The notes under the pieces are model-generated. The model saw nothing but the letters and a program-made list of their open reading frames with translations. It was not told the DNA's origin and did no database searches. The position numbers were made by a program, and so were the translations under genes. Of a DNA stretch of 64,000 bases, positions 24,824 through 36,100 are shown piece after piece. Source of the DNA: Cercis canadensis (taxonomy: Eukaryota > Streptophyta > Magnoliopsida > Fabales > Fabaceae); the NCBI GenBank assembly GCA_003255065.1, contig QAOA01008531.1, forward strand, positions 146,782 to 210,781, in the 5' to 3' direction. Positions within the stretch are counted from its first letter, which is position 1. Each line of letters starts with the position of its first letter.

Positions 24824-25280
24824 GGCAAAGTTACACAAATAATACACATTGTCAAACTATTTACACAAATGGGACAGTTTTCAAACTATTTACCTAAAAG
24901 GAACACTTTTAAATATTTTATTAATTTTTCAACAAAAGTTAAACATGAAAAAAGTCAGCAGTAAACATGCTTTAGAGATAAAGCGTGTTCATAAGGAACA
25001 AGCTTTATAGAGCGTGTTCCCAAAAAACACGCTTTTAGAGGTAAAGCGTGTTCCTTGTGAACACGCTTTATTTCTAAAGTGTGTTCACAAAGAATACATT
25101 TTATCTATAAAACGTATTCCTTTAGAACACGCTTTACCTATAAAGCGTGTTCATTGCCTGACTTTTTTCATGTTTATTTTCGTTAAAATATTCAAAAGTG
25201 CCAATTTTAGGTAAATAGTTTGGAAACTACCCTATTTATATAAATAGTTTGACAATATGTATTATTTGTGTAACTTTGCC
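24824..25280. mobile_element. Mutator-like foldback MITE, family B relative (inner word AAAGCGTGTTC)
   Basis: Terminal inverted repeats of about 125-135 bp start GGCAAAGTTACACAAATAAT on both sides (24824-24958 and 25158-25280). Flanks GTATATGTG (24815-24823) and GTTTATGTG (25281-25289) form a 9-bp target duplication with one mismatch. The central 200 bp is built from many copies, in both orientations, of AAAGCGTGTTC. The arms share the words ACACAAATAA and CAAACTATTT with the element at 17145, although the centres are unrelated. There is no coding capacity. Confidence 0.88.
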
Positions 25281-25920
25281 GTTTATGTGGTTCTTGATCC
25301 TTGATGAGTACACAATTTAATTAAGAGAAAGTGCGTCACATTTTGAAGTGTGAAAACGTTTAAAGTCTTATAGAATAGTGGAAAAGGAGGTTGTGATACT
25401 GATAGAGAATCAGAGACAGTATCCATCAATGAACAAAAGGAAGGAGTTAAAAAAGAGAGAAAGGAGCTATGTTTTTGTGAGTTTGTATACCAAAGATCCG
25501 TTCCCAATATCTTGTCGGTAAGTAACAAGTTCTGCAGGCCTCATCACTGATCTATTTAGCTTAGCTCCAAAAGTACACTATAATGCATTATTTGGCAGCC
25601 AGTGGTGTGGCCTCTACTTTAATATTTATGTTTGTTGATAGCTATGAATTTTTAGAAAGGCGACAAGTTCCTTCATAGGAATATACAAGTCATGCATGAA
25701 CTTATAGCAAGGTACTTATATAGAATTAAATTACTCTGTCTATACATTATTTTGGGTCACACTTGTACACATCTGCGCAAGTGTATATATGGGAGTTTGG
25801 TCACTACACAGATGTGACGCTAAGTTGTGTATAAATAGCACCATAGATCTATAGAATTTTTCAAAGTATGTGGTCAAACATATGTATGAAAACATTAAAT
25901 GTTATTATATGTACTGTCAA

Positions 25921-25924
<4 letters not shown>

Positions 25925-25961
<37 letters not shown>
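25925..25961. repeat. (TA)n microsatellite
   Basis: About 18 uninterrupted AT units between ctc and taaattc. Confidence 0.95.
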
Positions 25962-25964
<3 letters not shown>

Positions 25965-27018
25965 TTCACTGATAATTGTGAATATAATTGAAGTGGGTCT
26001 CAAGCCTAGTTTGTAATGTCTAAGTCTCATGTTTGAAGTTTATGAAAATACATATTAATGATACTTTGAAGAATTTTTATTTGGACTTTTAAAGATTCTT
26101 AGTTTAACTCCCATTTAAATAGAGTGTGTGGTTTTAGGTTGTATTTTTTATATGGCTCAAAAAAAAAAACTTAGTCTCGATGCACAAAAGTTGACATGAA
26201 GATATCATTACCGTTGAAAAAAAAGTGTGATTTTAGAAGAAAATAAATTGTTTCTCTTCAATTATTTAAGATAAGAGGCTTCTTGATGAAAATAAAAGGG
26301 GATACATGAAAATCACAGGAGAAAGTTCTGATAAATATTAATGAAAAAGAAAGTAAGATAAGAAATTTTCCGGAAATATTACCATTTAGTGATTTGTATT
26401 GAAATTAAACTTGCAGCCATCATCAACCAAACAATTAGGCGTCATCACTTCTTCCCTTAAATTATTGATTTATGGAAGTTAACCAACATGATGCATATAT
26501 TATAAGCATTAGATAACATTCTGTCTAGGTCCTTGTTACTTTTTGTTCATCATTTATAATAATATTCTCCGTTTAGGTATTGACCAAATGCCGTCTTTGC
26601 TTTCATTTTTCTTATCTGAGTTCACTTGCTTAATGTCAATGTGGGAGAAAATTTGTGCATATGGGTCAAATTCCATTATATTTTTAGAAAGAAAAAGAAA
26701 AATATCAAGACATACGCTTCACATTATATATGCAAGTAGCTAATAGTTCAGACTATTCTAGGATTCTCTTCAACTAGTTGGTCAGTCCTATTTTGCATGT
26801 CATTTTCCCTAGTCCCACCAATTAGTCTCTCTCTTTCTCTCCCCCAAAAGAAACAAACAAAGGCCTAAAAAGAAAGTAAGGGTGAAAAAAGCTCCATAAA
26901 GACAAAGAAAACCACCTTCATTAATCAACCATATAAGTGCAGGCCTTTCCCACATAAAGTTTGGATATAGCCCTTTCTGAGGAGAGAATTTCACTAACCC
27001 AACGGAATCTCTCTGAAG

Positions 27019-29691
27019 ATGGGTTTGAGGGAATGCAATGTAGAAGACAAAAATCTTTACTTTCATCCCCCAACTTTCATTGAATGGCTCAAGCCATCTT
27101 CTTCTCCTTCTTCATCACTATCCTCTTCATTATCATCATCTCCTTCTCTGACTCAACATGAGCTTGTAAGGGAAACTATCCAGTTTTTGCCCATTTTAAG
27201 TGGGTTCAGCCCAAAAGAGGAAGATATTGGAGTGCAAAAGGAGATGTTTGGAGTAAAAGAAGAGAAAGTAGAGCAAGTGACTGTGGCTTTGCACATTGGA
27301 TTACCTAACACAGAAGAAGATCATCCAGAGGCTGATGAGAAGAAGGTTTTTGATGTTAAGGAAGAAGAAGCCGTGAAGAAAAGCTTCCATGGCTGCTCTT
27401 TTAACCCAGAAAGAAGGTTTTGGATCCCAACTCCTGCACAGATCCTTGTTGGGCCGATGCAGTTTGCTTGCTCCATATGCAGCAAGACCTTCAATAGGTA
27501 TAACAACATGCAGGTTAGTATATTTATATAGCTCTAGATTTTCTCAACTACTATTTGCTCATAATATAACTTGTTCTTAAGGCCTCTAATTTATATTTTA
27601 TACTTAGAACTAGACAGAATTTAGCTTAGAGAAGGATAGGAGAGAGTAGCAATTGAAATTAATCATCTAATTACGATATATACATGTTTTGATCTGAACA
27701 ACGAAGGTCATGCATGTTTTCATATATAGATAAACCATCTAATGGCTTAAAAGTTAATTATGTATGTAGAACAACCATTATAAAAATAAAAATAAAAAAT
27801 CAAGACGATATTTGGAAAAAATAGTTTAATTTGTGTTATTTCATTTCTCTCTCTCTCTTTTGTTTTTGCCCCATTCGTCGTTTCAACTTAATTTCCCAAA
27901 AGGAAAGGAAGATCACGCACGTGCAATGAGCTACTTTCCTTTCCAGGAAGACAATAATAATTGCAACTAACTCAATTATAGATCTAGATGCACATTAATT
28001 TTGGAGTTACTTAAGGGAGGAGAAAACCAAATTTTTACAGGTAATTCTTCTGGATGGAAATAATTTCAGGTTGTATATTTTAGGGGATAATCTATCCGTC
28101 TATCCTCTCAATGGCATTTCGATTTTCTTCACAATCACAACATATGCATTAGACATCTCATATACTCAGAGAGTTCAATCCAAGAATTCATCATTCATGT
28201 AACAATTATGTTTTTTTAGTCCATTTTGGTTCGTAAGTACAGACTATTAGTTGTTCTTTCATGATATTGCCATTTTACTTCGAAATATGACCTCACAATA
28301 TTCATCATTCTAGGGAAACCAAACTTATAAAGCAAAAATGATTATATATAAATCCCATAGTTGTTGGCATCGTCTTGATTATTACTTTTCCTTTTCCTGC
28401 ATATCTCCTCCTTTTCTTGCCTCGATAATTTATTTGATAACCTTACCTTATAATATGTCTTTTGTAATTGATGAATTTCTCAGCCCAGATGTTAACTAAT
28501 ACTGTGTCTGTCATCGACAACATTGAACTTCAATTCCGTCCTTTGTCTACACCGACACGAAGTAAATGTTTTAGATAATGATGAAGATAGTCATAAAGAA
28601 GTTAAATTCGAATGGAAACATGACTCTTTTATGATGTCCCTTTTTTTCTTTTCCTTTCTGGTTATTTTAAGAAAGTTGAGAGCTAGATTACCTGCTACCC
28701 CTGTAGCATGCATACCCTTCACTTCTTAGTGAAAGCCTCCTTTTAAGTTTTATCAATTATTTCTGCTTTTTCTTCCTTTCCTTGACCCCAGAAAGAATGG
28801 CATAAGAACGGTTCAGATATATATTATGGGGAAATCACAATAATATATACACAAGATCTATACCTCTTCACCAAATTAATGTTCTTGGAGCCATGCATAG
28901 TGAAAGAGAAATTACTATTCAAAACCTTTGGATTCTCCTTTCTTAAGTGGTATTGTCAAACTTCTTCGTATAGAGTCATACCGGGAGATATATAATTCAC
29001 CATGCCTAAAGCTAGTTGTTGCTTTTTGACGAGTATTTGACTAGTTAGACCCCATCAACAACTTGGCATAATTACTTGTAACAAAGGCCACACCTAGGTT
29101 ATATATATAAAGCCCCTTGCTTGGCCATATAATGCAGGATTAAGGAATTTTCATTACCTAATTTTAAGCAAGTTTATTTGTAATTAAAAATTATGCTAAT
29201 TTTTTAACTCAAAAAATAAGCACTAAGATTAGCTTTGTTTTATTAATTTGCAGATGCATATGTGGGGGCATGGGTCCGAATTTAGAAAGGGACCAGACTC
29301 GCTTAGAGGAACACAACCAGCAGCAATGCTGAGGCTACCATGCTATTGTTGTGCACAAGGCTGCAAGAACAACATCAATCATCCAAGAGCAAAGCCACTG
29401 AAGGATTTCAGAACCCTCCAAACCCACTACAAAAGAAAGCATGGAGCAAAACCCTTCATGTGCAGAAAATGTGGAAAAACATTTGCAGTTAAAGGAGATT
29501 GGAGGACTCATGAGAAGAACTGTGGCAAGTTATGGTACTGCACTTGTGGTTCAGATTTCAAACACAAAAGATCTCTCAAAGATCATATCAGATCTTTCGG
29601 AAATGGTCACTCCCCACATCCTTCTCTTGAAGGTTTTGAAGATGAAAAGGAATGCATTACTGGGTCTGAAGATGAAGTTGCTCACACATGA
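27019..29691 (+). CDS. WIP-domain C2H2 zinc-finger transcription factor
   Basis: Plant-specific nuclear zinc-finger protein of 310 residues; relatives (TT1, NTT, DOT5) control cell fate in seed coat, transmitting tract, root or vein. Two exons, 27019-27513 and 29254-29691, with a 1740-bp phase-0 intron between codons for NNMQ and MHMWGHG, a position typical of the family. The N-terminal half has a Ser-rich run (residues about 27-44), then acidic sequence and the VALHIGLP motif. The signature [12 protein letters not shown] starts the WIP domain. First finger: [21 protein letters not shown]. It is followed by [50 protein letters not shown] and [21 protein letters not shown], all metal ligands intact. 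Sequence resembles the NTT/WIP3/4/5 group more than TT1 or DOT5; the nearby GALT29A-like gene makes a WIP3 position plausible. Exact orthology needs a tree. Confidence 0.94.
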
Positions 29692-32031
29692 GCTAACACA
29701 GCTTAATTTCCCCCATTACATAGCTTTATTATAAAGAATAGGAAGTTTAGTAGGCATATCATTTTGCTTGTGCTCAGTAACAAAAAATTCTCAACAATTG
29801 CTGAGGCATGCACAGAGGGAGCGGTTTGCTACCGAGCACAATTGCAGGGTGATGATCATGAGCTAGCTAGAAGCAAGATATAGAGGTTTGGACAAGTTTG
29901 CTTTGTGATTAATTAATAAAGAAGATTACCTCAAGTGATGAAGTAGATGAATTTTTCTTCTCATAGGAACAGAAAATATGTGTTATCGTGTTGAAGTTTT
30001 TGTAACCTCTTATCTATGGGGAAAATTTATCCGCTTCATTACTAATGGTAATCCTCTCACTTGTGGACATTTGTTATAAAAGTCTTTGCCCTTCAGTATA
30101 CTATTAAATATTAATATTGCTCTTATAGATTAATTGTCTTCTAGATTAATTACTAGATATATAATATATAATTAGTCTTCTTATATTGCTACGTACAATT
30201 ACATAAAATTATGCGTAAAACGTATTTATAATCGTTACAAAATACAGTAGTCATTTACGGTTTAAAAAACACCTTAAAGTAGTCATTCTTATAGCAGAGA
30301 GGGAGACATATATAATGTGAAACCAAAAACGGTTGAGTAGTGGTGGTGATTAATTATATTACAGTAGTTGAAAACTTTATCCATGTTATTTAATTTATTG
30401 CAGCGTTTTAGTTTCAATCTACTTATTGAAAGAACCCTTTCACATTAATCAAGTCAAACTCAGTCTGAACAGGGATAAGAATCAATTGCTGAATAAAAAT
30501 AAATATTATTTTAGTATGATGAAGTTTTTTTTACATTAATGCTCCCAAATTACATTGATCACTATTCATTCGTATAATGAACAATCAAAAGTGCAATTAA
30601 TTATTAAGATGCCAAAACAGAGAAGAAAATGTTAAGGTCCTTTTCTTTTCTCTTCTATATTTGGCCAACCTAAATGTGCATGTATATATGTATGTTCAAA
30701 AATTTGTATTATAGGATTATTCATTGGATGTTCTCTTTGTAATCAATGAACTAGGTAAGGGATTTGATTAAAAGGTGTTGCTTTAGCAGCAAAGTAGGCT
30801 AAATGCAAAAGTGATGCGATATAACTAGCTAATTTTTTCATACCTGCCCCCCTTGTCTAATGCAACGTGGGAGTTCACTGAGAGTCCACTTTGGGGCCAA
30901 CCAAATCAACCACCAACATCATTCAGAGGTTAATTACTCAATATTTAATCAGATATTAAATGGTAAGATTATCCTTTAAGTCTCATATTTAGATGATCTG
31001 CTAAGAAAAAACCGAAAAATGGTGATTATGTGTGTATGTTTGAAAAAGAGATCATTTGTTTACAAAGGCTTTCTTTTCTCAAGGAAGATATGTGATCCTT
31101 AATACAAGTGAGGAAGAGAGAGAAAGGGAGGATAAAAAGGGGGTTGAATTTTGGATTCTTTTTGAGGTAGGCTTGACCAATGCAATAAAGTAGTAGAAAA
31201 AAATGGGAGAGGCTGTATTTGGTTTTTGATGATAAGAGACTTCCACTATGTTTTGTCGGCTAAGAAAACACCATCTTTAGCTGCACTGATTTAGCTAAAT
31301 TATGTGCTTTATTTATTTATATTTTAAAATTAGAATTTATAGGGTACGCACTACGTAGGCCCAACATGAAAATATTAAAGAAGTTATATAAAGCCCAAAG
31401 AACCACAAATAAAGGATATTGTACATAGGCCTTCACTTTTTTCTGTACTAAATGGACTATAAGTAGAGGTAATAGACTAATAGCAAAAAGAAAAGAAAAA
31501 ATGGACTAAGAAGCACACAGGATATTCGCCCCACCAGAACAGGATCAACACTCCGTCTATATTTATCCTTATTGCATATTGGGCTCAAGGCCCTCTTATT
31601 TTCCTGCTAATGGGCTTCGGGCCCTCTTTATCTCTTGATAATTAACTCTCAGTTTAATATAATTTAACATTAATGGGTATTGAATAATTTGATTGATTAA
31701 ATATATAAAATTTTAATTTTTTTCATATAAGATATTAAGATTTAAAATTACTATAAAAACAACACAGTTATCAAATTGCAAGAAAATTTTAATTAAAGTG
31801 TATAACGAATAAAATATTTTATAAAAATACATTCACACCTTTTTTTCTTACACGTATCGCAATTTTTATCCTCCTTTTTTTAATGATAAAAATATTTTCA
31901 AAAATATTGAGATTAAGTATTTTTTAATAATTTTAACACTTTTATATCAACAGAATATTTTTTGAACACTAACCCCAAAATTCAATGTTTAACTAATTTA
32001 AATTAACTTATTACATCATACTAAACTTTTA

Positions 32032-32484
32032 GGGTTTGTTTGAGAGTTAAAATTGGAGAAAAATGAAAGAAAATGAAATAACTAAATGTGTCAATCCATT
32101 TATTTAGGAGTTCAAAATTAAAAAAAGAAAAGAAACTAAGGAGTAACATTAAATCCCCACATTTCTTTTTTACTTTCACTTTTGTGTTCCTCCGGGGGAT
32201 TTAGAAAGGAAAGAAGAGTAATTTATTATTATACATCTATTTATTTTTTTAAATTCTTTTTTAAACACTATTTAGATAATATTATTAAATTTTATATTAA
32301 ATATATTTATTTTATAAATAAATGATAAATTTATAAAATTATAAATTATAAATTTTTATTTTTTTATTTTCTTTTTTCTCATTTTACTTATTTTAATAAT
32401 CTAAATAAAAGAGAAAAAAATCCCTCCCTTTCTTTCCTCTTCTCTCATTTTTTTTTTTTCTCACTTCAAACTCCTAAATAAGCG
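32032..32484. mobile_element. Possible PIF/Harbinger (Tourist-like) MITE
   Basis: The left end GGGTTTGTTTGAGAGTT and the reverse complement of the right end (CGCTTATTTAGGAGTTT) are imperfect inverted repeats, each followed inward by GAGAAAAA-type purine runs. TTA trinucleotides precede 32032 and follow 32484, the target duplication expected for PIF/Harbinger. The 453-bp interior is AT-rich with no coding capacity. The ends are diverged, so this is a moderate call. Confidence 0.45.
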
Positions 32485-32881
32485 TTAAAATTTTTAGACT
32501 AAATAACAATACTAAAAAGAATCCCAGTAATCTCAATGATTGATATGTTTCAATCAAGACCAGTTTCAAAGGTGACGAAAATTTGGAAGCCTTTGAGATA
32601 ACACATTTTACTTTTTAAAAAAAGAAAGAAAATAAAGCCTCTTTTTTTTTTTTCCAATCGTAAAATTTTTTAATTTTGCTTCTATCTTCTTCCTAGACTC
32701 CAACCCTATCGCACTGAGCAAACACCGAAACCGAACCGTAAGAAACCGCGACCGCGAGAAGGAGACAGAGGAAACAAAAGAATAATTGATGCACGCACTT
32801 CCAAACGGGGCCAAGAACATGCACATCACAGTTTGGTGTTCCCACCTGTCAACAAAGTAGGGACTGAAATATACCCATTTG

Positions 32882-32974
32882 GCCACGTGGCAAGTACTTG
32901 CACATCTAGCACACGTGGCAGGTGGGGGGGATGACAGGAGGACTTGTTTCTTGTAAGAACTACATGTACGTGGC
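32882..32974 (+). promoter_or_regulatory. Three ABRE/G-box elements upstream of PARP3
   Basis: GCCACGTGGC (32882-32891), CACGTGGC (32912-32919) and TACGTGGC (32967-32974) share the ACGTGGC core bound by ABI5/ABF-type bZIP factors. They sit 180-270 bases before the PARP3 start codon. Multiple ABREs are what a functional ABA-response unit usually needs, which fits reports that PARP3 is expressed in seeds. Confidence 0.75.
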
Positions 32975-33152
32975 AGTTCGGGGCTGTTGTTTAAGCTACA
33001 TTGGATCAGTTCATTCTTAGCGTATTTAGCTGAGACGACATCTCTATCCTAAAGCTCTAAAACTCTGTTTTGTTTGGATATTGTTCTTGGTTTTGTATTT
33101 TGTAACTGTTAAGATTTAGCGTTGGTAGCTTCAAGTTGGTTTAAGCTCAGAC

Positions 33153-36100
33153 ATGAAGGTTTGTTCATGTTGATTCCCATTCACTACCAACGGCTGTCCA
33201 TTTTTCCGAAACCATAAGAGATTTTCTTCAAATTTTTGAACAAGCTTTTGTCTTTACCTTGGTTTGAGCAGGAACGTGAGGTAAAAACAAAGGGTAGCTA
33301 AAACTTTTAGAACTTGGTTTTTAAGGGTCTGGGTGATTTTTTCTTCTGTTTATATTCTGCTAAGTTCAATGCAAAGGTCAAAGAGAAGCAAAGAATGCAT
33401 ATCCTGCTAACTCTCATAATTTTGCCTTTTTACTCTCTAGTCTCTTCTCTTGTTAAAGATCAAATTTTTTTTTTTTTTAAATTCGAAGGTTCATGAAACA
33501 AGGTCCCATGCTCATGCATCTGGTGACGAAGAGAAGGTGATGACAAGGAAGCAGAAAGCAGAGTCCAAGTCACATGAAGCAGAGCATTCTCCTAAGAAGG
33601 CCAAGCCTGAAAACGACAACGGCCAAACAAATGGGACATCCACAGCTGATATAGCTGCCGAGTTTGATGAATTCTGTAAAGCCATTAGCGAGCACCTCTC
33701 TGTTGATCATATGCGACAAATTCTCGAAGCTAATGGCGTAGATTCCTCTGGCTCTGATCTTGAAGTTTCCCGAAGATGGTTAGAAAATTCCCAAAATCAG
33801 ACGAATGGTTCTTGATAAATTATTGTTTTACTCATTTCGATCACTTTGTTGTGTGAACAGCCAAGACTTGCTGTTCTATGGTGCATTGGAGAAATGCCCA
33901 GTTTGCAATGGCAGTTTGGAGTTCGATGGCAGACGTTTTTGTTGTAGAGGATTCTATAGTGAGTGGGCTAGCTGCACTTTCAGGACCAGGGAGCCTCCAA
34001 GGAAACAGGAACCCATTAAATTACCAGATTCTGTTCAGAATACTGCTATTTCTGATGTGATTCTCTGTGTAACTCTTATTTTCCCCTCCATTCTTTTGTC
34101 GTTTTGCGAAGTGTTCGATCATTTGTGGATTTGCTCCCTCTGTGTGTAGTTGCTCAAGAAATATCAAGATCCAAATCGAAGGCCTCATAGGGACTTAGGC
34201 TCTGCGGACAAGCCTTTAACTGGGGTGATGATTTCTCTGATGGGCCGTCTTACCCGGACACATGTATTCTAATTGCTAACTAATGCATTTGTACTCTTGT
34301 TGCTGACTTGCTGTATTAATGAGTACTCTTTATGCCTTTAGTATTTTCTATGTATTGTTGTTTGATTGGGTTTTGTTTTGGCATCATAGCATTATTGGAA
34401 AAAAACTATTGAGAAGCATGGAGGAAAGGTGGCAAACTCTATAATTGGTGAAGTGCTACGCGCTCCATTGTGGTCAAGTTGCTTTTGTCATTCTTTTGTT
34501 GCTATTACCATATTGGTTTTTTGAACTTTTCAGGGGCAACTTGTTTGGTGGCTTCACCTGCTGAGAGAGAACGAGGTGGCACGTCCAAACTTGTAGAAGC
34601 TATGTGAGTTCACATGCTTTCTAAACTTCAATTTGGCTTCAATGGGTTCCTTGCCATGAATATAGTTTTGATTGGTCTTTTGGGTTTTCTGTGCTATGGT
34701 ACATGTGCTGTAGTGTACAACCTTAAATACGTGAACACACTGGCTTTTATGGATGCAATTACCACATGATAATTGAGACAAGACACACATGCCTAATTAA
34801 GGTTATCTTCTTGTAGGGAGATGGGTATACCTGTGGTGAGAGAGACTTGGTTGAGTGACAGTATTGAGAAACAAGAACCACAACCTTTGGAAGCTTATGA
34901 TCTTGTCTCTGATCTTTCTGTGGCTGGCAAAGGAATACCATGGGACAAACAAGATCCCGGAGAGGAGGCTCTTGAATCACTTTCAGCAGAAGTACATTTT
35001 CCTTTTTGTCTTTCATGCTGTTTCTTTAAATGGAAAAGGAAAACACCGTGTTACCATTTATTTCTACTTGAACTGAATTGGTCTGTGGTTGCAGCTCAAG
35101 TTTTATGGGAAGAGAGGAGTCTATAAAGATACCAAATTGCAGGAACAAGGTGGACAGATATTTGAAAAAGATGGAATATTATACAACTGCGCCTTCTCGC
35201 TTTGTGACCAAGGGCGAGGAGTGAATGAGTAAATAACAAAGCGCTCTTTCAAATCTAGTTCACATTGACTTTTATATGACAGATTTCTAATCTGTAAAGT
35301 TTACTTGGAGCAGCTACTGTGTTATGCAACTGATTATGGTTCCAGAGAATCGTTTGCATCTGTACTACAAGAAAGGGAGAGTTGGCGATGATCCAAATGC
35401 AGACGAACGGCTAGAAGAGTTTGAGAATGTGGACAATGCTTTGAAAGAGTTTGTGAGGCTCTTTGAGGAAATAACAGAAAATGAGTTCGAACCTTGGGAA
35501 AGAGAGAAGAAGTTCCAGAAGAAGCCATTGAAGTTTTATCCCATTGACATGGTACATATTGATTCCCTCACATAAATGGTTTATCCAATCCAGCTGGTTT
35601 AGATAACTAGGTGTTCTCTGACACTGCGCAGGATGATGGAGTTGAAGTGAGACATGGGGCTCTAGGTCTTCGGCAGCTAGGGATAGCAGTAACACACTGC
35701 AAACTGGAGCCTCTGGTTGCTAATTTTATGAAGGTTTTCTGCAGCCAGGAGATATACAGGTAGGAACCATTTCTGAACATCTTAAGTGACTTTTTTCTTT
35801 GGTTTGGAGATCTGAAATAACCTGCATTGAATACAGGTATGCATTGATGGAGATGGGTTATGATTCCCCTGACCTTCCAATAGGGATGGTCACAAATCTT
35901 CACCTGAAGAGATGTATGCAGGCAACACTTTACTTTTTCTATTTCTGTAATGTCTTCTTCTAGAAATTATGACTCAATAGAGTTTTATCAGGTGAGGAAG
36001 TTCTCCTAGAATTCATAGAGAAGGTGAAATCAATGAAAGAGACTGGACCAAAGGCTGAGGCTGTTTGGGCAGATTTTAGCCAAAGATGGTTTACTCTGAT

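Larger units (their letters stand above)
14072..27018. other. About 13 kb gene-free region between CEN and the WIP gene
   Basis: No open frame here resembles a known protein. Identifiable content: an ACTGGA hexamer tandem (about 15889-15916), a Mutator-like MITE (17145-17648), a SINE (19256-19438), a perfect 19-bp hairpin (21192-21242), a single N at 22749, a second Mutator-like MITE (24824-25280) and a (TA)n tract (25925-25961). The rest is AT-rich and unassigned. It could include distal control elements of CEN or WIP, but nothing in the sequence proves that. Confidence 0.5.
29692..33152. other. Intergenic region between WIP and PARP3
   Basis: Contains the WIP 3' UTR at the left, a possible Tourist-like MITE (32032-32484) and a cluster of ABRE/G-box motifs near PARP3. 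Otherwise AT-rich without a supported gene; the minus-strand open frame at 32608-32886 overlaps the ABRE promoter and has no known domain. Confidence 0.5.

Noticed and set aside
32608-32886. Minus-strand open frame of 92 codons
   Set aside because: Ends in a poly-Phe/Lys run from homopolymers and overlaps the ABRE-bearing promoter of PARP3; no homology seen.
33450-33488. PARP3 start within the poly-T/Phe stretch ahead of VHETRSH
   Set aside because: There is no ATG there and the Phe run is the pyrimidine tract of an intron acceptor; the two-codon first exon at 33153 fits better.
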